Below, one piece after another: positions 43,815 through 55,947 of a DNA stretch of 64,000 nt. The position numbers and the translations under genes are program-made. The DNA lies in contig JAKSZP010002691.1 of assembly GCA_022478985.1 (NCBI GenBank), positions 124,001 to 188,000 on the forward strand, in the 5' to 3' direction. Origin of the DNA: Massospora cicadina (taxonomy: Eukaryota > Entomophthoromycota > Entomophthoromycetes > Entomophthorales > Entomophthoraceae). How positions within the stretch are numbered: the first letter of the stretch is position 1; each line of letters opens with the position of its first letter. Under the pieces are notes generated by a model, which did not search any database, was not told the origin of the DNA, and was given only the letters and a program-made list of their open reading frames with translations.

Positions 43815-45010
43815 ACTGAGGCAAGCCGACTAGGGGATGGATAATACTGAAACAGAAACTCCAAAGCTAAATTAACCAAAACAAAATCAACTGCCCTAAA
43901 CGAGCAGCAGGAAATGTAAAAGAAAGGAGAAAACAACCTACTAGGTGGCACAGCGGTGAGCCACTTATCCCTCCATGGTGGAGGGGGAGGGAGGATCAGG
44001 CAGATTATCAATTTTGATTTCAGCAATGAAGAGGTGGACCAATGCTGATAGCAAAGGGGTTGAGGCGTCTACTGGATGAGTGTTGAGGTGGAGCATATAT
44101 TCATTGAACCTGAGAATTTGGGCCTGAATCATAGCCTCCATAAGTTTGGCCACATGGTGTTAATCTTTTGATGCAGGCATCAGGAAGTTGGGAGAATTTT
44201 GCGATCTTAGCTCTGGCTACATGTGTGGATGGGAAAAAATCTGCCAGTTCAGCGACATGTTTGACAACGTTGGTGGCAGTCTCAGCTAGGCGTTCAATTT
44301 TATCTTTTGCAACTACAGGGAAATTGTGGGGGAATTGGGTAATGTGCAGCCTTTGTTTAAATTCAGCAAAGGATTTTTCCACAGTTTTGCTAAGGTGGCA
44401 AATTTTGTGTAAGGCCACCATGGCCTCGGCAAGCTGGTGGTTGCTTTGGTTTGGGATAGCATTGCGTTTGGGGGCATAATGTTTGGGCAGGAATGGGGCA
44501 TCAAAGTATGAATTCATAAAAGGTTCTTGATCAATTGGTTTAGCTGGAGGTGGGACAATTTCACCAAATTTGGTCACTTCATCCAATAATTCCAAGGGAT
44601 TTTGGTTGACTTATATTGCTTCAGTGATAGGTGGCTCTAATTGGGTATTTTTTGAGGCGGAGAATTTTTTGGATTGAACATTGATCCAAGCCTGCACCTT
44701 ATTGGTTGTCATAGGTGTGAATAGGCCAACTTAGGTTTAAGGTAGTAAAAATTGCTTCTGATTTGAGCGCATAGCCTGTTGTGGTGTGGGCAGCCAAGAT
44801 CCCCACTCAAACGCTGTTGGTATGGCCTCATGGGTGGAGTTGGCCATGTTCACAGAGTGTTATTTTGACTTACTTTTTTCATATGGTCCAATTCATAACA
44901 GAGGGGACAAATTGTGCAACCATTGTCAGTGCAGGTCCAAAAAAATGGTCAGGTGCAGATGGGATATAGGCACACGGTGGGATGTACTGGGCCATGTTTT
45001 GCGGTGGGGG

Positions 45011-46178
45011 TGTTGGGATTTTTGCCCATATTGCCAGCCTGCTAGATTACCTTGAATCGCTAGTGGATAATTCCCTAAGGCGAAGTGAATTGGAAATCGG
45101 TTGGCCCAAGTTTCAGAGTAACTACATTTGGGGGAATTTGGGATATTCGCCTGGTTGTATCCATCAGTGATTGATTGGGACAAATACTTAAGATCTCATC
45201 ATGTGGAGTTGCCAATGAAATAGGGGCATCTAATAGTGATTAACTATCAGATGTTAATTGGGATCAGTCAGGTTTCATCACCAACTGATTGGGAATGAAT
45301 AGAAAGTTCCAAGGAGAGTGATGCCACCTGCAACTAGCAAATCGATCAGTTGGTGTGTGGCCTGCCTTAATGGGTAATAAGTCCTTTACCTAAGCAGGTC
45401 GCTAGCCAGTTATATGGTTGGTTCGCTTGGATCAAGAGGAAAACGTTAGGGACACATTTTTGACTCTTTACGTTTAGGTCTTAAGGATGTCCAATGATGG
45501 AAACCTAGCCAGGATGGGGAAGACAATCGCTGCTAAGATGATGATGGGTAATTTAATAACAATGGCTGCTGTTTCAATGAAGAGGTCTCAACCAAGGTTA
45601 GAGGACCGAATCCCCACTATAAATTCCCTAGAATTCACTCCTAATAAAAAACCCAGATGTTGTAGTAAAAAACCCAGAGTTTATAACAGAGTTATATAGT
45701 TCTATAGTTTTCATCCAGTAGATAATTTAAGTAGTAAACTATCATCAGCTTTCAATTGTGCTATTCTACTCAAGGATATTATTGCGGTGTGTGATAATTG
45801 GAAGACTCTTAGAGAAAAGAGTAAAGATCTGAGCGGGGATCTAAAGAAGAAGGAGACACAATCGGGGATTGCTGCTGACTGTGTGTTGGACTAAAGAGAC
45901 TGTCACCAGAGAATCTCAGCAAAGATCAGGTTGGACAGAATGAGGGAACGAATCCCTAGATCATGACATCTCAAGTAGTTAATCAGGAATAATGGCCAAT
46001 AGTTGGGCTGAGATATAAGAATTCATACTCAACTATGGATAATAGTCATCATACTATTATCAACTGATAATCTAATATACTATACAATGCAGATGAAGTG
46101 CACAAGAAACCAAACCTGTGCAGTAAAAAAATTTACTAGGGTTGTTTACCAATAATAACCCTCAAGTAAATTTTTGCA
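45011..46178 (+). repeat. GypE 5' LTR
   Basis: It starts TGTTGGGATTTTTGCCC and ends GTAAATTTTTGCA. CACTATAAATTCCC near 45617 and CTAATAAAAAACCC near 45642 are TATA-like and polyadenylation-like signals in the usual order. It aligns along its length with 53448-54618. Confidence 0.9.
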
Positions 46179-46181
46179 AGT

Positions 46182-46199
46182 TGGTGCTCACTACGGGGG
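46182..46199 (+). promoter_or_regulatory. Primer-binding site, GypE
   Basis: TGGTGCTCACTACGGGGG lies three bases after the LTR and matches the sites of GypA, GypB and GypF. Confidence 0.8.
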
Positions 46200-46224
46200 T
46201 AGTTGAGTTGAAGAATTTATAAGA

Positions 46225-47450
46225 ATGTTGTACAAAGATGAGTTATGCAAACTGTGGACAGTATTAGCCACTGTAAATAAGAATGCCCTTAACTCAGCAG
46301 ATCATCGGGAATTTGCAATCTTGGAAGAACGAGTCGCCAAGGTGGAGGAAGGGATGGATAATGTTGCAAGCTTCAGGAATGAGTTACTTGGGAAAGTAAC
46401 TTCGTTGAAGAAGAAAAAAGCGGATCTCATTTGAGAGGTCTTATACCTGAAAATGGAGTGAGAAGCAGATTGCGTTCAGTTTGAGAAATTTTAGTGCAGA
46501 TATAGAGCGACTGATCAAGCAGGTGGGGGAACTTAAAACTCACAAATGCGGTTGTGAGCCAGATACAGCAAGTGATGCTGAAGAAAGAAGTCCTTGCATG
46601 ATACTTGGGAAGTCGAATACCCCAAGGAACATGCTGCCCACTTTTGCTGCCATTTTGGAGATGACACCCAAAGTCACTCCTCAAGTTAGCTGAGTGGCCA
46701 AACTGAGAGAATTGGCAGAGATTACTTGGAGGAATTTAAGGCAATGCCAAAATTGCCAACGTTCCATTGGGATAACGCCTCAGCACTTTTCTGACTGTTT
46801 GATATGACCATGTATGGCTACGAGGGATTGTCAAAAGGCGTTGACAGTCATGAATTGCCTAGACACCGACTGTCAGAACTTAGTGTTACCTCATCTGGAG
46901 GGGACAGCTGGTTGTATGCTGAGGCAAAGGCGGCCATCATGAAAGAATGCAGGAGTCTAATGCGCATATCAAAATTGCAAATAGGAATTTATGGGAATCC
47001 AGTTCCATAAAGGTGAGTCTCTAGAAAGCTTTTAGATTGTTTTTATCAGGAGTTGCAGATCCTGGTCAAAGAAAAAGTACTGGATGACTTTGATGCCAGA
47101 ATCGCCTTGCAAGCGGCCCTTTGGCCCTATCGCAATTTTCATCACATGATGTCTTCTGTGTTGCAACAGAAATAACTACCTTTCTAAATGGTAAATAGTT
47201 TTGAGGATTTTGGGAGCGACATTTTATTCCCAAATAGAAGCCTCAAATCCAATCTGGTATGTAATTCAAATCCCACAAAGGGAAACAAAGGAGCTAAGGA
47301 GATAACCAACTGAACCATGCCAGGGAATAAGCCTGAAGAATTCAGACGGTTGAATAATAAGGAAAAGGTCTGCTACCAATGTGGTGAGAAAGGGCATTTC
47401 GCTGTGCACTGTAAGAAGCCAAAGGATCAGATCGACGTGGTTTAGGCGAA
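46225..47450 (+). pseudogene. GypE gag
   Basis: The N-terminal part 46225-46434 is a coiled coil (FAILEERVAKVEEGMDNVAS, then LLGKVTSLKKKKADL). A capsid-like part at 46740-47170 includes SWLYAEAKAAIMKECRSLM and DDFDARIALQAALWPYRNF. An intact zinc knuckle at about 47373-47414 reads CYQC, four residues, H, four residues, C. Stops near 46436, 47008 and 47175 break the gene. Confidence 0.78.
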
Positions 47451-47899
47451 AGAGTCAGCTGCCACCAAGGAATCAATAAAAGGGCCCACAGCCTAGATGG
47501 GGAACAGTCTAGAGCCGTGGAGAAGCATATTCTCCCTGACATCATGACCAAGGAAATTGTTATTAGTGATCTGTTCGTGGATGACAAACAGGATTAGCTG
47601 TATCAAGTGGTCAATTTGGATGTAAATGCCATGACCAGAGCCAGGGTGAAGAGAATTGACCCTTAGATAATCAAGGAAGTTGCCTGGCCATACGCCCAAC
47701 AACTGGCAGACAAGATTCAAACTGCCAAGGATCCTTAAGAATTATCTAAAATCCGATTAGATGAGGCCAATTTGTCAATTCCCCTCAGCATGATAAAGGA
47801 ATCATTTCCTGATTTATCAGCACAAATTATTCACACCCTCAGTCCGGCTAATAACGCCGCTATTTACTCAGTAAGTGCTATATTGCAATACTCTGAGTG

Positions 47900-48356
47900 T
47901 ACATATATAGACATACAAGTGAATTAAGTGCTAGTGAGGGCGATTGTTGACAGTGGAGCGCCCATCAATATTGTCTCAACCAAGCTGGTAAAGTGGATGA
48001 AGATCTTACTGGATTTGGAACATAGGAAGGAATATGGGACAGCTGGGCCAAACACCACCATCTTCTGTGGAGCGTATAGCGCTTTCTCACTACAATTCAG
48101 GTCATTGGTGATATCTGCGCCAGCAATAGTTTTGGCCAACCAAAACTATGACATTCTAATTATAATGGAGTTTCTATGCAAGTATAGAGTTAATTGTAAT
48201 TTTGAGGATAATACGTTGACCATATTGGGTCAGACGTTATCATTAGTATATCAGAAGGATGGTGAAGCTCTGCTGAATTGGAGAAACAACTTCATCAATC
48301 TAATATACAATGACGGCATTGTCCTGATTTGGTACCAATTAGTTGGTAGAAAGTGA
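47900..48356 (+). pseudogene. GypE aspartic protease
   Basis: The 142-codon open stretch 47928-48356 contains an intact active site VRAIVDSGAPINIVSTKLV (DSG at 47949-47957), then YGTAGPNTTIFCGAYSAFSL and LVISAPAIVLANQNYDIL. The Ile-Leu-Gly-type motif reads ILIIMEFL. This is the best preserved GypE domain. Confidence 0.8.
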
Positions 48357-49740
48357 TGAGAAATGCCGGCGGAAATCAGAGAACTGGGGAATTCCATTGA
48401 GGATCAAGAATGATAGGACCATACTGCCAGGATCGCAGATAATAGTTGACATAGGGTTGACATTGGAGATTCCTGAGCTGTTGTATGGGAGGTTGGAAGC
48501 CCCTGGAAGAAGTCAGAGTGGAGCCTTGGGTGGCTCCTGGGATACTAATGCTGGGCCTTGGAGAAATTCGAGTTTTCCAAGCGAATTTAAGTGAAAAACC
48601 AATGAAGATCAAGAGTAATCAGATCATCGCATTTGTTCATATGATCCCATTGGCTGAATTGAGAAGATCCACAACTTTGGGACTCTCAATGAAATGGGAT
48701 TACTGGCTGGGGTAACTGAAAGTATCAACCTATTGGTTGATTGAGAGCAACTCGCTGATCTTTCAGAAGGCCAGCAAGAGGAGGTGCTCAAAATATTTGA
48801 AAAGTATTAAGAAGTGTTTGCTCAGGACGACCATGATTTGGGATGCGTAAGAGACGTGATCCACAAGGTTGAAACTGGGGAAAATTTTCTGATCAGAAAG
48901 AGACCAATCCAATGATTGAAAGCCACTGAAGCGATAGTGGAGGAAGAAATCAGCGAACTAGTGAAGCATGGGCTTCTAGTTCCATCATCAAGCCCCTGGG
49001 CGAGTCCAATTATGATCATTAAGAAAAAGGATGGCTCCAACCAGGTGGTGATTGACTACCAGAATCTGAATAAAATTATTAAGAAGGATTTGTATCCCCT
49101 ACTGAGGATTGACAATGCGCTAGAATGATTGGGAGAAGCAAAGTATTTCTCTTCAATGGATCTGATCTTGGGATATTGGCAGATTGACTTGCCAAAAGAA
49201 GAACAGGAAAAAAATGCGTGATTATTACTGTACAGGGGCTATAACAACTGACGAGGATGCCCCAGGGTCTATGTAATCCGCCTGCAATGTTCCAGAGGGC
49301 CATGGATGCTATACTGAGCTACTTAAAGTTGTCATGCGTCCTGGTATACTTGGATGATACAAAAGTGTTCTGTAGGACGTTTACTGATCACCTACACCAC
49401 TTGGAAGAAGTATTCAAGTGACTGTCCGCGGCTGACCTGAAGATTAAGCTGAGGAAGTTCCACTTCTTTAAAAAGAGTTGGAATATCTGGGGTTCATAAT
49501 CAACTCCAGTGGATTACATCTGCAAGCCCAGAAGATAGAAGCCATAGAATGGATGGCTATGCCAAAGAGTGTCTGAGACATCAAAGTGTTCCTTGGGATG
49601 GTCATATACTACAGAAGATTTATTTGGGACTTCGCCCAAATAGCTGAGCCCTTATTCCATCTGTTGAAGGATCAAAAAAGGATTTGTACGGAATGAAGAG
49701 GCCCAGGAATCCTTTGATGAGCTATGATGGTAATTAATAG
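48357..49740 (+). pseudogene. GypE reverse transcriptase
   Basis: Linker sequence up to 48900 includes LEIPELLYGRLEAP. A TGA at 48913-48915 replaces a conserved Arg (PIQ-stop-LKATE). RT motifs are LLVPSSSPWASPIMIIKKKD, VVIDYQNLNKIIKKDLYPL, SSMDLILGYWQIDLP, a frameshifted MPQGLCNAP-like stretch near 49260, and YLDD at 49347-49358 (VLVYLDDTKVF). The thumb and connection follow with stops to 49740. Confidence 0.86.
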
Positions 49741-50220
49741 ATTCTCCGATTCTGAAATATTTGAATTTCAATTGAGATTTTATTAAACTAACTGACGCTT
49801 CATTGATGGCGATTGGCGCCATACTAATACAAGTAGACAAACTTGGGGATGAACATTTGGTGGCGTATGTGAGCCAGACACTCTCATCCGCTGAGAGGAA
49901 CTACACTGTAACTGAGCGTGAATGCCTTGTGGTCAATTACGCATGTAAGAAGTTTTGGGTGTACATCTATGGAACACACTTTAAAGTGGTGACGGACCAC
50001 TCTTCATTGCATTGGCTGCACAATTTGAGAGGGCCAGAAAGGACGACTGGCCCAGTGGGCACTTAAGCTACAGGCTTATGATTATGAGATTTTCCACCAA
50101 GTGGAGACTTCTCACCAGAATGCTGATTGCTTATTGCAGTTACCAATGGCCCAGATGGTATACCCGCAGGTGGATGAGCTATTCCAGAGAATAGTCTATG
50201 GTTAAATTGGGAATGAGCCC
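49741..50220 (+). pseudogene. GypE RNase H
   Basis: The stretch 49803-50066 has MAIGAILIQVDKLGDEHLVA, SQTLSSAERNYTVTERECL, VVNYACKKFWVYIYGTHFKV and VTDHSSLHWL. The first Asp of RNase H lies just before the stretch (LTDASLMAIGA). A frame change near 50030 is followed by KLQAYDYEIFHQ-like coding and ADCLLQLPMAQM near 50130. Confidence 0.83.
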
Positions 50221-50229
50221 TGAGAAATC

Positions 50230-51360
50230 CAAGGCGCGCTTTGGAAAGCGATGGAACACACTGAGACCATGGATGGACAAATGTTTAAGATGACCAATAG
50301 GAAGAAATTATTATTCCCAAAACTGTTGGAAAGAGCAGCTATTGTACAAGCCGCTCACAAGGTTGTCGGGCATGGAGGCCTGAGAAAAACAACTGATCAT
50401 ATTTGCCAGTACTACTGGTAATCCATCAACTATGATGTCGCAGACTTTCTAGCTTGTTGCGTGGAGTGCCAGCTGGACAAACCACATAAGAATACAACTG
50501 GATACTGACTGGTTCGCCCTGGATTTGCCTAACATACGGTGTCCATTAATGTGATGGGACCACTTATGATGAGCACAGGGGGAGTCAAGTACATCATAGT
50601 TGCCATCGACCATCTGACAAGATGGGTTAAGATGAAGGCCCTAATAAAAGTAGACGCTACCAACACTGCGAGGTTCATCCTGGATCAAGTAGTATATTGA
50701 CATAGATGTCCGCAGGTCCTGCTCAGCAATAATGGGACAAACTTCATATCTCATGTGATCCCACAATTGAATGCGATAGTGGGGATCAGAGGAGTCATGT
50801 CAGTACCCTACCAGCTGGAGATGGACAGACTGGTAGAACGGGTGAATGTAATTCTATCCATGACGCTGAGGAGGCTGGTCACAGGAAGAACTTCCACATG
50901 GGGAACGTACTTGAGTTTGGTGATGTTCGCCTACAATATCAATCATCATATGGCAATGGGAAAAACGCCATTTGAGTTGTTGTACGGGAGAAAGGCAGCG
51001 TTGCCACCGATTTTATACTTGGTGATGGAACCTATGTCAGGGATGAGTGCCAAACAGTACTTGAACCGACTGACAAATATCCTGATTGATATGCAATTGC
51101 AAGCATTTGATACTACATTAAAGAAAAGGATGCAAGCAATATTGATGGATGATAAGAACTGACTGGCCTTAGAAGAATATCAAATAGGTGAAAGAGTAGC
51201 CTATTGTGATACGCATGGTTTCAGAAGAAGAAACAAACTAGATACATTGTGGTTGGGTCAGTTTGAAGTTATTTCCAAGATGGCGACTGATGCCTACTCT
51301 ATCAAGAATCTCTTGGATGGAAAAGTTGTGAATTGAGTCCATTCTAAGTATCTGAAGTGA
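50230..51360 (+). pseudogene. GypE integrase
   Basis: The HHCC zinc domain is intact: AHKVVGHGGLRKTTDHI and FLACCVECQ. In the core the first Asp is Asn (SINVMGPL, Asn at 50548-50550) and the second is Asn (VLLSNNGTNF, 50728-50730), while Glu remains (LVERVNVIL). Both changes are one-base GAT/GAC to AAT/AAC. MAMGKTPFELLYGRKAALPP and the C-terminal part EYQIGERVAYCDTHGF follow. Integration activity would be lost. Confidence 0.86.
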
Positions 51361-51442
51361 TGGATCAATAAAAAAATAAAATAATTCCCAAAGGACTGAT
51401 GAACCATTATTTAGTTAAGTCCTGATGATTAGGTCAAGTCTG

Positions 51443-51501
51443 AAAAAAGGACCTCTGAACCAATATAGATGGTTAAGTCCAAAAAAAGGACCTCTGAACC
51501 A
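51443..51501 (+). repeat. Short tandem repeat in GypE
   Basis: The phrase AAAAAAGGACCTCTGAACCA occurs at about 51443 and again at about 51482, each preceded by GTTAAGTCC- or GTCAAGTC-like bases. A diverged version GGACTGATGAACCA is at 51393. Confidence 0.7.
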
Positions 51502-51616
51502 TAGAAAACTGGCAGGTTTAAGTACTCAGGACCCAGTTTGGGGGAAAAAATAAAAATATGGACTGCTGAACTGAAACAAGGTTAAGTCTCATGGAAAAAA
51601 ATAAAAAAATAAAAAA

Positions 51617-52692
51617 TTAGTAAAAGATATTGTAAAAAAGGAGATTATAAACTGCATAGAAAAAACTGATTTTTAATTTATAATTTTTATTTCCATTAAT
51701 TTCCTTGATATGGAGATGATTCCGCCTATGTCGCCTCTTGGGGGAGGGAGGATGGATCATGGTAGGAATGAACAGCCCATCAAAATCGATGTGAGATTGG
51801 ATGCTAGTGAGGGCTAGACCTACACGAAACCACATTCTTTGAGAAGATGCAGAACCCTGAGAGAAAGCGACTAGGGGAATTGAAATTGAAATATCAGATG
51901 AAGTCAATCGTGAAACCCCGGAGCAGGGAGGAAAGCAACAGTATAAGAAGAGGCTATTGGTGAATAACCCCAAGTAATCCCAATATAGTACCGGAGCCAG
52001 AATATTAGTCTTGAGCGCCAGATGATGGGCTTCATCAAGAACACTGGACATATGGGTTGGCAGCAAACAAGGGATGCTTGATGGGGGTTGTCAAATCATG
52101 CCCCCTACTAAAGTCATCAATGGAAGATACCAATGGGAAGCGCCTGCGAGGAGATAGTCATGCAGTGATCAAATGGCATCCTGCAAGTGATGACTATGGG
52201 CTTCTCAGAAGCTGAAGCTGAAGGATTGGTGAAACTCAGGAGAGGCTGGAAGCTTAGTGGACCAACTTCGAAGAACTTGGCCAGCAAAGCAAAGGGCATA
52301 AGCGGCGGTATCCCAATCTAGGATGTTCTCAAGATCAGAGGGATTCAGCGCTAGGGACAAAGCCTCGGTGACTTGGGCCCAGAGTTCAGCATAGGGGAGC
52401 TCGAAATGAATACTGTTACTGATGGTGAGCTTATTACCAGAACAGAAGGTTTGTAATATTGTCTGAGTCATAAGAGGAACTCAGGAGGCAGGTCTGACCT
52501 GGCAAGAAACAAGCAATCAAGAGCAAATGGCATAATCTCCAGAGCATCCATGATGTTGGTTGGTGCATCAGTGAAAGGAGCCAAATCCAGGATAGTTTCA
52601 AAATCCAACTCTGGAATTGACGATAGAGGAAGAATCAGCCAAGAGTTGTTTGAAATGATCATAAGCCTGGTTTCAGAGCGATTGGTTACCAT
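51617..52692 (-). pseudogene. Antisense open frames in GypE, unknown
   Basis: On the minus strand three open stretches follow one another. The first, 52692-52468 (74 codons), is rich in acidic and hydrophobic residues (SSIPELDFETILDLAPFTDA). The second, 52471-52205 (88 codons), starts in an ATGA overlap with the stop of the first and contains LPYAELWAQVTEALSLALNP and LENILDWDTAAYALCF. The third is 52066-51617 (149 codons). The amino-acid composition looks protein-like, but I recognise no domain. Antisense frames between pol and 3' LTR are known from plant Tat-lineage gypsy elements, and this position is similar. The coding status is unproven. Confidence 0.35.
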
Positions 52693-53447
52693 TTCCGGTA
52701 ATTTGATGGAAGGACTAGCTGCTGGCGCCAGACTAGGCGTATGAGTCCTGGAAGGACCATAGAAGAGGTTCTGCCATGAATCCCGACATCTCTGCTGGAA
52801 GAGCTAGAGGTCTTGATCAGGCAAACTACTTAGAAGCTGCTGGTATCATGACTCAGAATTTGACATATGAGCTGGACAAAATGGGGGATGTCAGACTTAT
52901 ATGGATGTTGACATTATGCACCCTACAATCCAGTAATCTCCAATTTTGGAGAAATTGAACTCAAAATTAATGGGATAAGCTTTCCAAGAAAAGAATTTGG
53001 AATGACTTGAGCCAAGAGGTTATGAGAGAAATAACAAGGGCAAATAAAAATAAGTATTCTTATTTGAGCTGCAAAACAAACATCAATGGAAATATTCTCC
53101 TGTTTATTTGAGGAGAAAATCAGGAAATCAAGGATGCCAGACCAAGAATCCTAAATATGACAGTGGGTCATATACCCTGATAGGGGGAAACCCAGATCCT
53201 GGGACTAAAATTGTCATGAGTAAATCGATCATCCTGTCATGACAGTAGATCATGGGTACTGCGCTCTGAGAAGGCAGTAGTGAGGAGGAAGAGGAAGAGC
53301 GCCACATGCCAAATGTTGTCCTGAGCAGCATTGAGTATTGATGAATATACTCCACTTGAGCCAATGAAGTATTTACCGAGTGTCTGAAGTGGTGTTTTTC
53401 ATGCCCCAATCCTTTTCTCACTGGGAATCTAGGCAAGAGTGGGGATG

Positions 53448-54618
53448 TGTAGGAATTTTTGCCCATACTTCCTGCCTGCTAGATTACCAGGAATCGCTAG
53501 GGGATAATTACCTAAGGCGAAGTGAATTGTAAACCAGTTGGCCTGAGTTTCAGAGTAACTACGTTCAGGGGATTTTGGGATATTCACCTGGTCGTATCCA
53601 TCAGGGATCAATCCAGACAAATACTTAAGATCTCATCGGGTGGAGCTGCCAACGAAATAGGGGCATCTGATAGTGATCAACTATCAGGTGTACCAATTGG
53701 GATCAGTTGGGTTTCATCACCAACTGATTGGGAATGAATAGAAAGTTCCAAGGCGAGTGACGCCGCCTGCAACTAGAAAATTGATCTGTTGGTGCATGAC
53801 CTGCCTTTATGGGTAATAAGTCACATATCCTAAGCAGGCCACTAGCCAAATATGGTTGTTTTGCTTAGATTGAGAGGAAAATGTTAGGGACGCGTTTTCT
53901 GAATCTTTCCATTCAGGTCTTGAGGATGTCAAATGACAGAATCCTAGCCAGGATGAGAAAGACCATCGCTGCTGAGATGAGGATGGGTGAATCAATGGAA
54001 ATGGCTGCCGTTTCATCAAAGAGGTGTCATCTGAGGGTTAGATGACCAAATCCCCACTATAAATTCCCTAGAATTCACTTTTAATAAAAAACCCAGATGT
54101 TATATTAAAAAACCCAGAGTTTAGAACAAAGTTATATAGTTCTATAGTTTTCATCCAGTAGATAGTTTAAGTAATAAACTATCATCAGCTTTCAATTGTG
54201 CTATTCTTCTCAGGGATATTATTACTGTGTGCGATAATTGGGAGACTCTTAATGAAAAGAGTAAAGATCTGAGCGGGGATCTAAAGAAGAAGGAGACACA
54301 ATCGGGGATTGCTGCTGACTGTGTGTTGGACTGAAGAGACTGTCACCAGAGAATCTCAGCAAAGATTTGGTTGGATAGAACAAGGGAACGAATCCCTAGA
54401 TCATGACATCTCACGTATTTAATTGGGAATACTGGCCAAGCATTGGGCTAAGATATAAGAATTCATAATCAACTATGGAAAATAGTCATCATACTATTAT
54501 CAACTGATAATCTAATATACTATACAACTTGGACAAAGAGCACAAGAAACCAAACCTGTACAGTAAAAAATTTACTAGGGTTGTTTTCCAATAATAAGTA
54601 TCCAGTAAATTTTTTGAA
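53448..54618 (+). repeat. GypE 3' LTR
   Basis: It starts TGTAGGAATTTTTGCCC and ends AAATTTTTTGAA, followed by the target duplication GGGGG. It is 1171 bp against 1168 bp for the 5' LTR and differs at many scattered sites, mostly transitions. Confidence 0.9.
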
Positions 54619-55290
54619 GGGGGTAATGGTGGACATTGCCTGAGGTGCTGCTAGTCTCTCAACACCACTTGGGACAATATATTGGATGATGAGGTCTGTG
54701 CCATAAGTGGACAGCCCAGATATCAACTCTTCATAAGTGTTTGAGGGTGAAAGTGTGAGGGAAGGTTTGCAAAGGTCACCATGGTTGTGATATCATTGGG
54801 GAGGTATATACAGATGGTGGTAATGGGTGTGTTTTTATAAATTAAAGGTGTTGCTGCTGCAGCATCCATACCATCTTCAGTAGGGAATCCAATATTAAAG
54901 TAGCCCTTGTAGGGTGGAAGTCTATAAACACTGCTGGTGAAAAGGTGGCGTCTACCAGCTCAATTATTGCTTTGTTGTCATATGGGAAGAGATGTCTGTA
55001 CTCAACATGGAGGAAAAAGCAAATATTTGATTGGGATAGGTTTAGGTGGTGGGGTTGGGTTGGGTGGATTTTTGTGAGGTGTAGTGCTAGGTCCCTTGGA
55101 GGGACATAGCAGCTGGATGTATTTGGCAGACTAGATGATTCAGTCTGTATGCGTTTTCCTTCTGGGTGGTAAACACTAGCAGGTGGAAAATCTGAGGACA
55201 TAAATTTGGAAATTGGTGCAGTGAGGCAGTAGTGGAAAAACAACTTGATTTTCAAAAATTGCTCAAAATTGATGTCAAGAAGAAAAGACC

Positions 55291-55403
55291 CATTATTATT
55301 ATATTATCATTATCATCATATTATTAGTATCATTCTTATATTATTATTATTTACATTATTATTATATTATTATCATACATTGCATAAGTTTAATTAGTAA
55401 ACT
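55291..55403. repeat. ATT-rich microsatellite
   Basis: The region consists of ATT/ATC units (for example ATTATTATTATATTATCATT) and ends in a 33-base phrase with ATTGCATAAGTTTAATTAG that recurs, with three changes, at about 43725-43757 on the far side of LS copy D. Bases 55404-55468 hold no feature I can name. Confidence 0.8.
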
Positions 55404-55468
55404 TCCAAACCAATTTTTGTCAATTTTGTATTTATTTTAATTTTATACCTCACCCCCAATTTCCACCC

Positions 55469-55946
55469 TGTCAGGAAGTTGATATGACTGGATGATATGC
55501 TACACAAACCGGTGGATTGGAGTGGGAATCACGATGAGTCTTGATATTGACAGAAAAGGTATATGGATAATAATTAATTAAAATGTCAACCATTCAGCAA
55601 ATCGAGATAAATTACACTGAGATTTTAATATAAATGAGAACTTCTAGAAAAGGGAAAACGAATAGGAGACTACCTAGCCAAGGATGAATCCAGCTTGGGG
55701 AACTTAGATGTAAAGAGTCATATGGAGAATTATATGGGAGGTCTTTTCCTGTGATTAGTTTGTTGCAGATAAGTCTATGATTAGTATAAGATTAATAAAG
55801 GTTGATAAGGGGTGATTGCTCCATATATAGTTTATCAAGTTATATTGAAGTCAGTGATCTTCATATCATCCGATTTGGTTGCTCAGTGGCTAATACCCTG
55901 TGCAAACTGACTCAGCGGAATCAAGCCTTTACGCTGAGAATTAACA
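55469..55946 (+). repeat. GypF 5' LTR
   Basis: It runs TGTCAGGAAGTTGATATG to GAATTAACA. CCATATATAGTT near 55823 is TATA-like and AGATTAATAAAGG near 55790 is polyadenylation-like, although the order is reversed relative to the usual, so the TATA call is weak. The first 240 bp align with 63761-64000. Confidence 0.88.
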
Positions 55947-55947
55947 G

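Larger units (their letters stand above)
51361..53447. other. GypE post-integrase region, about 2.1 kb
   Basis: Other gypsy elements here go from integrase to the 3' LTR in about 100 bp. Here the region has a short repeat (51443-51500), antisense open frames (52692-51617) and a plus-strand stretch 52776-52958 without recognisable domain. A purine tract (AGAGTGGGGATG) precedes the 3' LTR at 53436-53447. Confidence 0.6.
45011..54618 (+). mobile_element. GypE: complete Ty3/gypsy element nested in LS copy D
   Basis: LTRs of 1168 bp and 1171 bp bound a 9.6-kb element, flanked by GGGGG at 45006-45010 and 54619-54623. The LS frame continues on both sides. Inside are the primer site, gag with an intact CCHC, protease, RT, RNase H and integrase, all with stops. 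About 2.1 kb without pol homology lie between integrase and the 3' LTR, unlike the other elements here. That region has antisense open frames. Confidence 0.92.
43965..55201 (-). pseudogene. LS ORF1-type protein, copy D, split
   Basis: From ATG 55201 (MSSDFPPASVYHPEGKRIQ) the N-terminal part runs HLFPYDNKAIIELVDATFSP and on to GVERLAAPQAMSTITP at 54624, where GypE interrupts. From 45010 it continues with PDHFFGPAL and a knuckle region CPLC, four residues, H, four residues, S. The C-terminal domain is well preserved (44595-44101, 164 codons open): FPVVAKDKIERLAETATNVV and KHVAELADFFPSTHVARAKI. A last stretch ends DPPSPSTMEG at 43965. The C-terminal domain is predicted helical and is unlike LINE-1 ORF1. 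Confidence 0.75.
43815..55290 (-). mobile_element. LS retroelement copy D, full length, split by GypE
   Basis: Removing GypE (45011-54618) leaves about 1.87 kb, close to the 1.93 kb of copy C, with the same order of leader, ORF1-type gene and short 3' UTR. The leader is about 90 bp and shares the TTTTGAGC block with copy C. The 3' tail has the CTCAGTTAAAT variant of copy A. Both ends sit in AT-rich sequence, so the target duplication is unclear (ATTATTAATTTATATA against ATTATTATTATATTAT). No RT coding is present. Confidence 0.82.

Noticed and set aside
55291..55403. CRISPR-like or satellite array.
   Set aside because: It is an irregular ATT/ATC microsatellite without spacers or constant unit length.
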